Origin: Pseudomonas sp.
Lineage (GTDB): Bacteria > Pseudomonadota > Gammaproteobacteria > Pseudomonadales > Pseudomonadaceae
Assembly: GCF_002796985.1 (NCBI RefSeq)
Contig: NZ_PEKX01000002.1
Coordinates: forward strand, 1-64,000
DNA length: 64,000 nt
Direction: 5' to 3'
Of the stretch, positions 18,401 to 25,516 are shown one piece after another. The first letter of the stretch is position 1. Every line of letters starts with the position of its first letter. A program made the translations under genes and the position numbers. The notes beneath the pieces were generated by a model. That model searched no databases, was not told the origin of the DNA, and saw nothing but the letters and a program-made list of their open reading frames with translations.

Positions 18401-19046
18401 CTGGGGTAATCCCCTGGTCCTGCAGGACGCCGCCGGCAACCCGCTGACCCTGCCCCTGGTGGTGCGGGACCGGGTGGAGCACATGACGATGTGCACCGAG
18501 GTGCAGATCAACGGCGAGTTGGGCCTGGCCTCGCCGCTGCCGTGGAACTTCCCGGCCGAGGAGGCGACTGTGTCCAGCGCGGTGAGCTGGGGCGACCTGC
18601 AGTCGCGTTATCACCACTGGTTCACGCAGAAGGCCTGGAACACCGGGGCGCCGAACTGGACGGACGCGCCAATCGGCGACACCACCACCTCCAACTACAA
18701 CCTGCTCAGCTATCCGCCGGTGATCGCCAACATGGGCGCCATCGACGGGAAGTGGGCGCTGGTGTTCACCAGCGCGACGTCGTTCCAGGTGGTCGAGGAA
18801 AAACTGGGGGTGATCGCCGTCGGCTCGACCGCGCAGGACTGCGCGCCGATCAACCCGCAGACCAACACGCCGTACTTCACCATCCGCGCCGCCGGCTGGG
18901 GCAGTGGCTGGGCAGCGGCCAACGCCGTGCGCTTCAACACCGATAGCTGCCTGGGGCCGCTGTGGATAGCCCGCACCGTGCTGAGCGGGCAGGGCACCGT
19001 GTCGGATGACAAGTTTGCGCTGCAAATTCGAGGAGACGCTGACTGA
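15474..19046 (+). CDS. Large tail-tip structural protein with repeated beta modules
   Basis: 1190 residues, start chosen at 15474 for the GGAG 7 bases upstream (15459 is an in-frame alternative). It is beta-rich throughout, with at least six copies of a loose module of the form D-x-G-x-G-x-L-x-G-x-G-x-I-x-Y-x-T-G-x-x-x-L (see 16464, 16750, 17020, 17365, 17745, 17986). The C-terminus has conserved-looking Trp and Gly. No enzymatic motif. By size, place after the tape measure and repeats, it is a baseplate/tail-tip or central fibre protein. It overlaps the next start by ATGA. No named family recognised. Confidence 0.75.
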   Translation: MAISNSDIKLLKSQRLTDEDDGGGRATGEAVVDSEVNNLFPDISRLDRTIGRINLRKVFAGVVSQNSDPYLGAHSILTEAPADPRVSVLLFNTGSQTDVRSDARNAIESYVVPAVAASFELLGNQLQGQRAIAAIQREEQKLPENGEVYQLVNGSLSQYLRITRVESRIESFTYDYGNGNFVNFTRRRLDLSISAPLLNTFLGGTPTPAGTVMLNPAQTKSQVLSTQVADAARYYGISPLAEAVQAGALSLKVESVYAQLVPSSTRENAMIDQLAGYQRRIVLATGPARNVNLTFALVTGGQSRAFLGTGCAPGSLSLTVNGGTFADDSKGGLRFVSGSNWITSGTVDYETGEINLVRTGGGYTGAASAAHQPGAAATGETVTGEIPIDLSNRGYVYTLSLADAPPMPGTLEVSYMALGKWQTLRDPGNGELTGEGTGTITFSTGSVALTLAALPDVGSSVIWAYVGQNSAAFTQRTGVSVQAKAKVNRTLPHQGLLPGSYSATFKVGGVTKTITDNGTGGLSGTGGSGVINYAAGTVSMELTATPDAGSAITHSYQQGTFTDSPLAVTSDSSGMCTFTIPGAPLKPGSVQVSWITRQRAAVPAIDKGVTNSGNTLPVYESEVQLNISVTDNGANGFTGGRTGTINYATGACTLQVATLYAFKEFTYATQKNGFKPDTLELVTTITNLRESFGGTLSVRAQSNGQSYGAQTDTQAVIPVTLDLLPGISENILPGSLMFTWGADTYVDRSGVLYKGISSTTNAGTAVGSVDYAGRTATLSTYSAGAGSAVTLLACLTTNAGFSVNAMTFRTQGSPLRVGSLQITGVRVDNAQVVTATADANGIFNGSVIKGSVDVSTGIARLRFTSNLDDQTGASDIPVIPLLLRYNGVVFTTLPLDANLIGLDPVRLPADGRVPQFRDSDVLVVRHVAETTVANPIAGNTVQLARQQQAAIEVFDGNGVALRPASYSVNRELGRVTWGNPLVLQDAAGNPLTLPLVVRDRVEHMTMCTEVQINGELGLASPLPWNFPAEEATVSSAVSWGDLQSRYHHWFTQKAWNTGAPNWTDAPIGDTTTSNYNLLSYPPVIANMGAIDGKWALVFTSATSFQVVEEKLGVIAVGSTAQDCAPINPQTNTPYFTIRAAGWGSGWAAANAVRFNTDSCLGPLWIARTVLSGQGTVSDDKFALQIRGDAD
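16464..18063 (+). repeat. Six degenerate beta-module repeats within the 1190-residue protein
   Basis: Modules are near 16464-16559, 16750-16872, 17020-17143, 17365-17478, 17745-17852 and 17986-18063. Shared pattern: Gly-rich turn, then a beta strand ending in I/V-N/T/D-Y/F, an S/T/A-G turn and a strand of alternating hydrophobics. Examples are GTGTITFSTG, GSGVINYAAG and RTGTINYATG. Sequence-level similarity of copies is low, so these are protein-level repeats. Confidence 0.6.
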
Positions 19047-20011
19047 TGGCAGTCACAATCTACACGCACCACGACGCTGCTGGTCCAGGGTTGAACCTGA
19101 CCGGCAACAACCTGGCCAAGCTGCTGCAGATCCTGGTGCCGTGCCTGGTCAACGGGTACTCCGGTAAGCCGGCGGCAGGGTGGACCCTCGCGCAGAACAT
19201 CAGCAACGGCTTCACCCTGGCCAGGCCGTCGGGCGCTGCGGTCAACTTCACGCGGACACAGCAGTACGGCCTGATGCTGTACCTGATGGAGTCGCTGACG
19301 TCGGGGGCGGCTTCGCCGCCGACAGGGCAGAACCTGCGCTCGCTGGCGTACTCCGCCAGCAGTAACCCGGGTGAAACGAGCCGTCACTGGTTCTATTTCT
19401 TGGATTCGGTGGCGGTTAAAAGTTGGTTTGTCGCCGCCACGGCCGATGCTTTCCTACTGCATGTGCGTTTCATGGATGCAGTGTCGGACACCTCGTACCA
19501 AACCAGCTTCACCCTGTTTATTGGCGCTGCAAAGCTTTACTCCGGGCTGACGGGCGTACAGAACATGTTCGCTCTGACTGGCACCTCGCAGCCGGTGACC
19601 TACGTCAGCAACGGTATTTCCAACAACGTGTTTTGCGTGGGGTACACCGCTCTTCGTGACCCATTGACCGGGGCGGCTATCACCGGCGCCGGTCTGGAAG
19701 TCTACGCCGCTCCGTACAACATGCAGCAATTCGCAACCTACTACAGCCCTCTGCCCAGCGCGCTGCCTCCGGTCCTGCGGTTGCAGCCGCTGCACATGAC
19801 TTACGGCGGCAGCTATGCCGGGCTGGTTCCCGGTGTGCTGTACGACAACATCCTGGGCCACTTCGCCCCGGATGCGGTGATGGCTGCGCTGGGGTTCACG
19901 CCAAGCGTCGAGGCCTGGAAATCGCCCAAGGTGATCAATGGGCAGAACGTCTGGCCGATCCCGACGGCCTGGGGGCTTCTCTTTGTGACGGATGATCCGG
20001 GGGCCTGGTGA
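19046..20011 (+). CDS. Tail protein, 321 residues
   Basis: Begins in an ATGA overlap with the large tail gene. N-terminal stretch ITGNNL-like (LTGNNLAKLLQILVPCLVNG) and GWTLAQNISNGFTLARPSG suggest a receptor-end or baseplate protein that packs against the preceding product. Beta-rich with scattered aromatics and no signal peptide. Codon use drifts towards AT between 19380 and 19700. No family recognised; tail-tip role inferred from the gene order. Confidence 0.7.
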   Translation: MAVTIYTHHDAAGPGLNLTGNNLAKLLQILVPCLVNGYSGKPAAGWTLAQNISNGFTLARPSGAAVNFTRTQQYGLMLYLMESLTSGAASPPTGQNLRSLAYSASSNPGETSRHWFYFLDSVAVKSWFVAATADAFLLHVRFMDAVSDTSYQTSFTLFIGAAKLYSGLTGVQNMFALTGTSQPVTYVSNGISNNVFCVGYTALRDPLTGAAITGAGLEVYAAPYNMQQFATYYSPLPSALPPVLRLQPLHMTYGGSYAGLVPGVLYDNILGHFAPDAVMAALGFTPSVEAWKSPKVINGQNVWPIPTAWGLLFVTDDPGAW

Positions 20012-20862
20012 TGGATCTTGCCTTTCCAGTCGCAACACTGCCGATCCTGCGGCGCGGGTTCTTCACCCCGTCGCTGGTACTGGGCGTTCCATCCGGCACG
20101 CTCGCCGTTACCCCTGCTGGGCAGGGGCTGCCTGTCTGGCAGTCCTTGTCCCTGCAGGTATTGCGCGAGGGCGAGCCGACCCCCGACCCGAAGTCCGTCA
20201 CGCTGTTTGTGGGCGACGAACCGACGGGGCCCAGTTCCTTCGCGTTCTTCAAGCTTGGTGCAGAACCAGCGGTGCAGCGCTTCAAGACCGAGCTGCTGCG
20301 CGGGCAGTTCCTGGTGCAGGCGACCGACAACGGCTCGCCCCGGCTGGGCCTGCTGCGCTGGCCGGTGTTCGATGCCAGCACCTCGGCGCTGTCGTACAAC
20401 CTTACCGAGGGGAATGGCGGCGGGCTGGTGACGCGGCCGGCGACCATCCCCATCGGCGCGCGGGTCGACGATCAGCGCGAGATCCGCGAGGTGGTGGTGG
20501 TTGAGCGTCAGGCTGACGGCCAGTGGCGCGTCGCCGGTGCGGGGAGCACAGCGCCGGAGACCCTGGTGGACCTCGAACTGGAGGTGACCGACGCCGGCAC
20601 CTGGTACGCGCTGGGCATGGATGACTGGGGCGAGGTGTTCGAAGCGGGCCAGGCCGTGACGGTAGGCCATCGGGTGCGGCCGACCCTGATGGAGGGCTGG
20701 CTGTATGAGGTCACCCAGGCGGGCAACCTCCCGGCGAGCGAGCCGGAGTGGTGGCCGATTCTCGGCGAGAACCCGCCCCGCCTGATCGGAACGGCTCGCC
20801 TGCAGGCGGTGCGCTACTACCAGCCCCTTGGCCTCGGGCCTGTCCCTGTCGAGATGACCTGA
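20011..20862 (+). CDS. Tail protein, 283 residues
   Basis: ATG at 20011 overlaps the previous stop (TGATG) and its own stop overlaps the next start. The protein is beta-rich, with the segment REIREVVVVERQADGQWRVA near residue 153 and two repeated-looking halves. No catalytic motif. It belongs to the run of overlapping genes 19046-22861 whose products probably form the tail tip together. Confidence 0.7.
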   Translation: MDLAFPVATLPILRRGFFTPSLVLGVPSGTLAVTPAGQGLPVWQSLSLQVLREGEPTPDPKSVTLFVGDEPTGPSSFAFFKLGAEPAVQRFKTELLRGQFLVQATDNGSPRLGLLRWPVFDASTSALSYNLTEGNGGGLVTRPATIPIGARVDDQREIREVVVVERQADGQWRVAGAGSTAPETLVDLELEVTDAGTWYALGMDDWGEVFEAGQAVTVGHRVRPTLMEGWLYEVTQAGNLPASEPEWWPILGENPPRLIGTARLQAVRYYQPLGLGPVPVEMT

Positions 20863-22625
20863 TGCTGACACACGATGCGACGTGCGCCTGGCAGCCAGCC
20901 CGGCGCCTGGGTGACCTTGCGCACCTTTCTACCTGGTCGACCGTGCCCGAGCGCGAGCGGGGCTCGCTGCACCGCTGGGGGACCGGCGATGTGGTCGACG
21001 CTCGATCCGGTGATGGATGGGGCTCGGTGGCGACGGCCGACCAGGCGCTGGCCGGGGAGTGGGGCGCTGGCTCGACCGCTGACGCCGGCGCTGCTGGTGG
21101 CTGGGGAGCGGTGCCCGAGCGGGACAGCGGTGCATGGCTGGCCTGGTCGCGGCGGCTGCCGCAGCGTGACGCGCGGTTGCGCCTGATCTATCGCCCTCTG
21201 CCGCCCTGGAAGGACACAGGGCAGGTACCTGGCTGGAACCGTAGCGACGAGTTCGGCCCGACACGGGATGCGGTCAGCGAGCAGCTGGGCAGCCTGTACG
21301 TTCCGGGCTCGGTGCTGGAGTTCAGTTTCGGCGGCGCCAGGTACACCCCATCCACCACGCCCCTGGCGTTCTTCGACTTTCGCTACGTGGCGCCGGTGCA
21401 TGCCATCCAGCCGCGCGACAGCGGGGTGGCGGTGCACTTCACGCCGGCCCGGATCATCGAGGCGATGCGCACCACGCCGTGGGGCTGGGGCACGCCGACG
21501 GACCCGAAGCCTACAGGGATTGTTTACCCGGACTATCCGGGGCCAGTGGTCGTGGTCGACCCGCCCCAGGAGCCCGACATTCTGGAGACCTACATGATCG
21601 CCAACACAGTTACCCTGGTTGACGTGGCCACCAACACGCCGCTGGATGCGGTCAGCATCGACATCGGCCTGGACATTGATAGCTTCGCCTGGACCTTCAG
21701 CGCAGAACTGTTCGGCCGCACCTCGCTGAACCTGGTAAAGCAAGACGCCGACGGCCCGAAGACGGTAGAGCTAACGATCAACGGCTGGGTGTGGCGCTTC
21801 TTGGTGGAGCGCTACAGCGGAAGCGGCCGGCTCGGGAGCGAGCGCTACACCATCAGCGGCAGCAGCCGGACCCAGCTGCTGGCGTCACCCTACGCGCCCG
21901 CACGCAGCGGCATGAACACCGTGGGCCTCACCGCCCGCAACGTCGTGGACGATCAGCTGGAGTTCACCGGCTTTGCCGCCAGCTGGGACACGGTGGCCAT
22001 GGGGCCGCCGGACTGGACGCTGCCGGCCGGCGCGTTTAGCTATTCGGAGATGACGCCCATGGAGGTGGTCCACCGTCTGGCCGAGGTCGCCGGCGGAATC
22101 GTGCGGCCATCCCTGGCCGGGGACGCTTTCACCATCCTGCCGCGCTACCGCGAGGCGACCTGGTTCTGGGGGAGTGCAGTCCCGGACTGCATCGTGCCGG
22201 CGGAGATCGTTGCGGAGTGGGGCGGCGAGTGGAGCCCGCAGACGGCCTGGAATTACGTCTATGTGAGCGGCATCAACTACGGCGTGTCGGTGCAGGTGCG
22301 CCGCGCAGGCACAGCTGGTGATGTCGCGGCGCCGGACGTGATGGAGGAGTGGATGACCGGCACCGACGTCGGCCGCTCGCGCGGCCTCTGCGAGCTGAGC
22401 AAGGGCGGTAACCAGTCCATCGAGACGCGCCGCATCCCGCTGTTCGAGCAAGGCGGCAGCGCGCCGGGGCTGGTACAGCCGGGCATGCTGGTGGAGTTCC
22501 GTGACCCCGAGGAGACCTGGCGAGGCCTGTGCCTGGGCGTGAACATCCGCGCCGAGGGCGTCGGGGCCTCCAAGGTCTGGCAGACGCTGAAGATCGAGCG
22601 CCATTACGAGGAGGGCGGCACCTGA
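20862..22625 (+). CDS. Tail-hub-like protein with N-terminal Trp repeats, 587 residues
   Basis: Start at 20862 overlaps the preceding stop (TGATG); the longer frame from 20748 is rejected. Residues 25-95 hold Trp at exact 14-residue spacing (see the repeat entry). The C-terminal 330 residues read like a tail hub: SIDIGLDIDSFAWTFSAELF, then GWVWRFLVERYSGSGRLG and LVQPGMLVEFRDPEETWRG. Hub proteins close the tail tube and connect to the fibre. Hub assignment is an inference from fold-like pattern and gene order. It overlaps the next gene by ATGA-type coupling. Confidence 0.7.
   Translation: MLTHDATCAWQPARRLGDLAHLSTWSTVPERERGSLHRWGTGDVVDARSGDGWGSVATADQALAGEWGAGSTADAGAAGGWGAVPERDSGAWLAWSRRLPQRDARLRLIYRPLPPWKDTGQVPGWNRSDEFGPTRDAVSEQLGSLYVPGSVLEFSFGGARYTPSTTPLAFFDFRYVAPVHAIQPRDSGVAVHFTPARIIEAMRTTPWGWGTPTDPKPTGIVYPDYPGPVVVVDPPQEPDILETYMIANTVTLVDVATNTPLDAVSIDIGLDIDSFAWTFSAELFGRTSLNLVKQDADGPKTVELTINGWVWRFLVERYSGSGRLGSERYTISGSSRTQLLASPYAPARSGMNTVGLTARNVVDDQLEFTGFAASWDTVAMGPPDWTLPAGAFSYSEMTPMEVVHRLAEVAGGIVRPSLAGDAFTILPRYREATWFWGSAVPDCIVPAEIVAEWGGEWSPQTAWNYVYVSGINYGVSVQVRRAGTAGDVAAPDVMEEWMTGTDVGRSRGLCELSKGGNQSIETRRIPLFEQGGSAPGLVQPGMLVEFRDPEETWRGLCLGVNIRAEGVGASKVWQTLKIERHYEEGGT
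20934..21146 (+). repeat. Protein-level tandem repeat: Trp every 14 residues
   Basis: Trp codons fall at residues 25, 39, 53, 67, 81 and 95 of the 587-residue tail protein. Units read like W-G-x-V-x-x-R/A-D-x-G-x-x-G-x, for example WGSVATADQALAGE and WGAGSTADAGAAGG. First and fifth units share VPER. Six consecutive spacings of exactly 14 after residue 25 are unlikely by chance. Confidence 0.8.
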
Positions 22626-22861
22626 TGGCAACCGTGAACCCTTGGAAAAAGTTCATCGGCCTGCTGCCTGGCGGCTCCAAGACGGTGGGGGAGGTGGTGA
22701 GCGTCAACTCCTCGGCCGGCACCAGCGTGGTGGAGCTGCGCAACGGTAGCCAGGTGGTCGCCCGCGGCACCTCTGTGGCGGCCGGACAGAATGCCTTCAT
22801 CAGCGATGGCCAGGTGATGGGGCAGGCGCCGAGCCTGCCGCAGTACGACTTCGAAGTCTGA
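22625..22861 (+). CDS. Small tail-associated protein, 78 residues
   Basis: ATG at 22625 overlaps the hub-like gene's stop. Sequence TVGEVVSVNSSAGTSVVELR and a gap-free beta pattern suggest a single small beta-barrel or OB-like domain. Last gene of the overlapping tail-tip run; ends before a hairpin. Function unknown. Confidence 0.65.
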   Translation: MATVNPWKKFIGLLPGGSKTVGEVVSVNSSAGTSVVELRNGSQVVARGTSVAAGQNAFISDGQVMGQAPSLPQYDFEV

Positions 22862-22882
22862 GCCAGCAGGCCAGGCGCTCCC

Positions 22883-22909
22883 AAGCCCGCACTTCGGCGG
22901 GCTTTTTCA
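22883..22909 (+). terminator. Hairpin between tail and lysis genes
   Basis: AAGCCCGC, loop ACTTCG, GCGGGCTT with T tract, directly followed by GCCCGGAGAAAAGC and the endolysin ATG. Similar to the hairpin before the tape measure, including the shared GCCCGGAG. Confidence 0.75.
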
Positions 22910-22924
22910 TGCCCGGAGAAAAGC

Positions 22925-23335
22925 ATGAGCGATCGTGAAGTGGATGTGTTGGCGCGGACCCTGTGGGGCGAAGCGCGCGGCGAAGGGTTCGCCGGCATGG
23001 TGGCGGTCGGGTTCACCATCAAGAACCGTGCGGCCCGCCCAGGCTGGTGGGGGAAAGACATCATCAGCGTTTGCCAGCACCCCTGGCAGTACAGCTGCTG
23101 GAACGTGAAAGACCCGAATCATCAGTACCTGAGCGGCGCCCGGCCGATCCCCTCGGCGGAATACGTGAAGGCGCGCGAGGCGGCGCTGGTCGTCATTGCG
23201 GGCCGACAGGCCGACCCGACGGGCGGAGCCACGCACTACTACTCGACCAGCCTCAAGACGCCGCCGGCCTGGTCGGTGAAAGCCAAGCAGACGGTGCAGA
23301 TCGGTCGGCACCGCTTCTTCCGCGATGTGCCGTAG
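22925..23335 (+). CDS. Endolysin, SleB-type cell wall hydrolase
   Basis: A 136-residue protein with the SleB/cell-wall-hydrolase signature: LARTLWGEARGEGFAGM (the Glu of WGEARGE is the expected catalytic residue), then TIKNRA, ISVCQHPWQYSCWN and the C-terminal GATHYYSTSL. The family cuts the glycan strand. No signal peptide, so release probably depends on a holin. Followed 9 bases later by the spanin pair. Confidence 0.9.
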   Translation: MSDREVDVLARTLWGEARGEGFAGMVAVGFTIKNRAARPGWWGKDIISVCQHPWQYSCWNVKDPNHQYLSGARPIPSAEYVKAREAALVVIAGRQADPTGGATHYYSTSLKTPPAWSVKAKQTVQIGRHRFFRDVP

Positions 23336-23344
23336 GAGGTGACG

Positions 23345-23719
23345 ATGCTGACGTTTTCATGGAAGGTCGGCGCGCTGGCGCTGGCGGCCGCCTTGCTTGT
23401 GGGTGTCGGTGCGGCCGGCGGGGTATGGCTCAGTTCTGAGCAATATGCCCCGCAGCTCAAGGACCAGGGCGAGAGGCTGACGGCCTGCACCATGGCGCGC
23501 GACAACGTGCTGGCGCTGGTGACGGAGCAGGGCGCCAAGCTCGGCGAACTGTCGAACCAGGCCCAGCAGCGGCAGGCGAAGGCGGCACAGGCTGTCGCCG
23601 ATGCGCAGCAGCAGGCTGGCCAGCACTACGCCGCCGCCCAGCGGCTGCAGCAGGAGCGCGCCGAGGGAGACCCGGCCTCAGTGGCAGAGGCGCTGATCGA
23701 CAAGGAGCTGGGGCTATGA
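23345..23719 (+). CDS. Rz-like inner-membrane spanin
   Basis: A 124-residue protein with a single N-terminal transmembrane helix (about residues 7-28) and a long Ala/Gln-rich periplasmic coiled coil (QAQQRQAKAAQAVADAQQQA), the plan of an i-spanin. The ATG at 23345 is preferred because AGGAGG ends 5 bases upstream. Its end overlaps the Rz1-like gene by 4 bases. Together they disrupt the outer membrane at the last step of lysis. Confidence 0.8.
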   Translation: MLTFSWKVGALALAAALLVGVGAAGGVWLSSEQYAPQLKDQGERLTACTMARDNVLALVTEQGAKLGELSNQAQQRQAKAAQAVADAQQQAGQHYAAAQRLQQERAEGDPASVAEALIDKELGL

Positions 23720-23976
23720 AGTGGCTTCTGGTGTTGGTGGTCGCGCTGGCGGGATGCGCCGGCCAGGTCGAGCCTGAGCCGCGCACGGTGCGCGTGGAGG
23801 TGCCGATGGCGGTCCCGTGTCGGGCGCCTGAGGTTCAGGTGCCTACATGGGCCACGGCTTCGCTGGAGAAGGGCGACAGCTTGCAGGCCAAGGTGCGTGC
23901 TCTGCTGGCGGAGCTGGAGCAGCGGAAGGGCTATGAGGTGCAGTTGCTGGCGGCGGTGCAGGCCTGCCAGTCATAG
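23716..23976 (+). CDS. Rz1-like outer-membrane spanin lipoprotein
   Basis: 86 residues starting in an ATGA overlap with Rz. Lipoprotein signal peptide with lipobox LAGC (Cys14) and a Pro-rich region after it, as expected of an o-spanin. The 3' third (LEQRKGYEVQLLAAVQACQS) is the source of the degenerate copies found at 24130, 24388 and 25517. The partial overlap differs from lambda, where Rz1 is embedded in Rz. Confidence 0.8.
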   Translation: MKWLLVLVVALAGCAGQVEPEPRTVRVEVPMAVPCRAPEVQVPTWATASLEKGDSLQAKVRALLAELEQRKGYEVQLLAAVQACQS

Positions 23977-23986
23977 GCAGAAACGA

Positions 23987-24161
23987 GAAGCCCCGCATTG
24001 CTGTGCGGGGCTTCAAGACGTCTGCTTACTTACGCGGGACATCACGAGATGAGCCGTTCCGTCGGCTGCATGCTGACTATAGCCAGTGCGTGGCGGATCG
24101 CCAGTGTTCGCGGGTTGGGTACGAGAAGAGGCTGGACGCGGCGGTGCAGGCATGCCAATAA
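23987..24161 (+). repeat. Tandem accessory repeat, copy 1 (terminator hairpin plus Rz1-end remnant)
   Basis: Starts with a hairpin GAAGCCCCGC (23987-23996) / GCGGGGCTTC (24005-24014), then a stretch shared with copy 2 (GACTATAGCCA, GCCAGTGTTCGCGG), and ends in a frame reading GYEKRLDAAVQACQ then stop, clearly like the Rz1 C-terminus GYEVQLLAAVQACQS. The remnant has no start or signal peptide. Immediately after it is another hairpin (24166-24196). Confidence 0.7.
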
Positions 24162-24200
24162 AAAAGGCCGCCAAGAACAAGTCGTCCGAGGCGGCCTACA
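24161..24200 (+). terminator. Hairpin after copy 1
   Basis: GGCCGCC (24166-24172) pairs with GGCGGCC (24190-24196), preceded by a run of As, so termination would be more effective on the minus strand. No gene ends here on that strand, so its role is unclear. Confidence 0.5.
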
Positions 24201-24267
24201 AGGAGTGCAAATGCGTGCAAGCAAATGCTCTCGAATTGTAAGGTTTTAGGCTGGTCGGCACAAACAA

Positions 24268-24425
24268 GAAGCCCCGCTGGGGAGGCGGGGCTTCAGGACT
24301 TCGCTATAGGGGTTAAACGGGCAGCCGATCCGTCGGCTGCACACTGACTATAGCCAATGCGCGGCGAAGAGCCAGTGTTCGCGGAGTAGGCTACGAGAGG
24401 AAGCTGGCGGCGGCAGTGCTGTGCT
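24268..24425 (+). repeat. Tandem accessory repeat, copy 2 (terminator hairpin plus decayed Rz1-end remnant)
   Basis: Hairpin GAAGCCCCGC (24268-24277) / GCGGGGCTTC (24285-24294), then the same GACTATAGCCA and GCCAGTGTTCGCGG blocks as copy 1, ending in a GGCTACGAGAGGAAGCTGGC segment related to the Rz1 end. A small indel relative to copy 1 breaks the shared frame. The interval 23977-24465 has no other gene; it consists of these two copies and hairpins. Confidence 0.7.
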
Positions 24426-24465
24426 ACCGTTCCGCCAATTGGTATTGCTGAAAGGGGAGCTGGTC

Positions 24466-24747
24466 ATGTCCAAGGACAAATTGGTTGTATCGAAGGGTAA
24501 AGCGGTTGTATCGAAGGGCTGGCTGGCAAAGCTCGGCACTGGTGTCCTTTGGGTTATGGACGTGATGGACGAGCCCAAAAAGCGTCGAGAGCAAGCTGAG
24601 AAAGCCCGACGTGCTCGATATAGCGGCTCCGGAACACCGGAGCAGAACTACTCAGCTGACGAGGTTCGCCGGCTTGTTGACGATGCGTATCAAAAGGGCG
24701 GAAACGATCTCCGCCAGGGCGTCATCGATGAGTACAACCGACGCTGA
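24466..24747 (+). CDS. Hypothetical prophage accessory protein, 93 residues
   Basis: The ATG at 24466 follows AAAGGGGAG. The N-terminus holds a direct repeat at DNA and protein level (VVSKG twice; GGTTGTATCGAAGGG at 24483 and 24504). A short hydrophobic segment (LGTGVLWVMDVMDE) is followed by a charged helix rich in Lys and Arg and a C-terminal acidic/basic helix. It ends one base before the convergent SRAP gene. More AT-rich than the late genes. No family recognised; candidate accessory (moron) gene. Confidence 0.6.
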   Translation: MSKDKLVVSKGKAVVSKGWLAKLGTGVLWVMDVMDEPKKRREQAEKARRARYSGSGTPEQNYSADEVRRLVDDAYQKGGNDLRQGVIDEYNRR

Positions 24748-24748
24748 A

Positions 24749-25438
24749 CTATAACGGTTCGATCAGCTGCGCACCCTGGTTCCTGACGCTCCCGACATCC
24801 GTGGAGATGCGGTAGGCCTCGAAGTCCTGCCGCGCCAGGGCGATGGTGTCGTAGGCCAATTCCAGTGAGGTCTCCGGCGACAACCAGGTGGCCCATTGCT
24901 CCGGCGACAGGATCACGGGCATCCGGTGGTGAACTGCAGCCACCAGCCCCTCGGCCTCCTTGGTCAGCAGCGCGCAGGAGGTGATCGGCTCACCCTCCAG
25001 TGGCGACCAGGTTGACCAGATCCCGGCGATCGCCATCACGCCGTTATCGATGGCGTGATGGTAATAGGGCTGGTTCACGGCGCGGCCGGCCTTGTTCTTC
25101 ACCGGCTCCTTCTCGTTCCACTCATACCAGCCAGCAGCCGGCATCAGGCAGCGTTTGTGCCGGATCGCATCCCGCCACATCGGCTTCGTCGCTGCTTCCT
25201 CGCTCCGAGCGTTGAAGGTAAGCGCCGGAAGCTTCTCCTGCTTCCACCAGAACGGGATCAGCCCCCAGCGGGCGGCCACCACTTCCTGTTCTCCCGTCTC
25301 GTTCAGGATCACCATGGGCACTTGATTGGTCGGCGCGACGTTGTATGCGCGATTGATCCAGCGCCCGGAGTTCCTCCTTCCGATATGCCAGTACCGCTCC
25401 ATCGCGGCTTCCTCTGGCGTCACGTATCTCCCGCACAT
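24749..25438 (-). CDS. SRAP-domain protein (HMCES/YedK family)
   Basis: 229 residues starting MCGRY, the diagnostic SRAP start: Cys2 becomes the N-terminal nucleophile after Met removal. Other family residues are visible: Asn33 in AYNVAPTN, Glu in GWYEWNEK, His in HHRMPVIL. The family attaches covalently to abasic sites in single-stranded DNA. The start at 25438 rather than 25459 is required by the Cys2 rule and has GAGGA 8 bases upstream. It is convergent with the 93-residue gene and opposite to the late operon, so expressed independently, possibly from the lysogen. No obvious LexA box is seen upstream. Confidence 0.92.
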   Translation of the reverse strand: MCGRYVTPEEAAMERYWHIGRRNSGRWINRAYNVAPTNQVPMVILNETGEQEVVAARWGLIPFWWKQEKLPALTFNARSEEAATKPMWRDAIRHKRCLMPAAGWYEWNEKEPVKNKAGRAVNQPYYHHAIDNGVMAIAGIWSTWSPLEGEPITSCALLTKEAEGLVAAVHHRMPVILSPEQWATWLSPETSLELAYDTIALARQDFEAYRISTDVGSVRNQGAQLIEPL

Positions 25439-25516
25439 TCCCAGATCCTCAAACAGCAACCCGGATAAAGCCTAGCCCGGAGCAGCGGGCACATTCGTCC
25501 AAATTGGCGAGGCGTG

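Noticed and set aside
15042..19025. 1327-codon minus-strand ORF
   Set aside because: Mirror of the tail protein gene in GC-rich DNA; low-complexity Arg/Gly/His composition and no ribosome site.
23998..24249. 83-codon plus-strand ORF
   Set aside because: Runs through terminator hairpins and repeat copies; no ribosome site and no protein-like composition.
25439..25516. LexA box before the SRAP gene
   Set aside because: A CTGT is present but without the ACAG partner at correct spacing.
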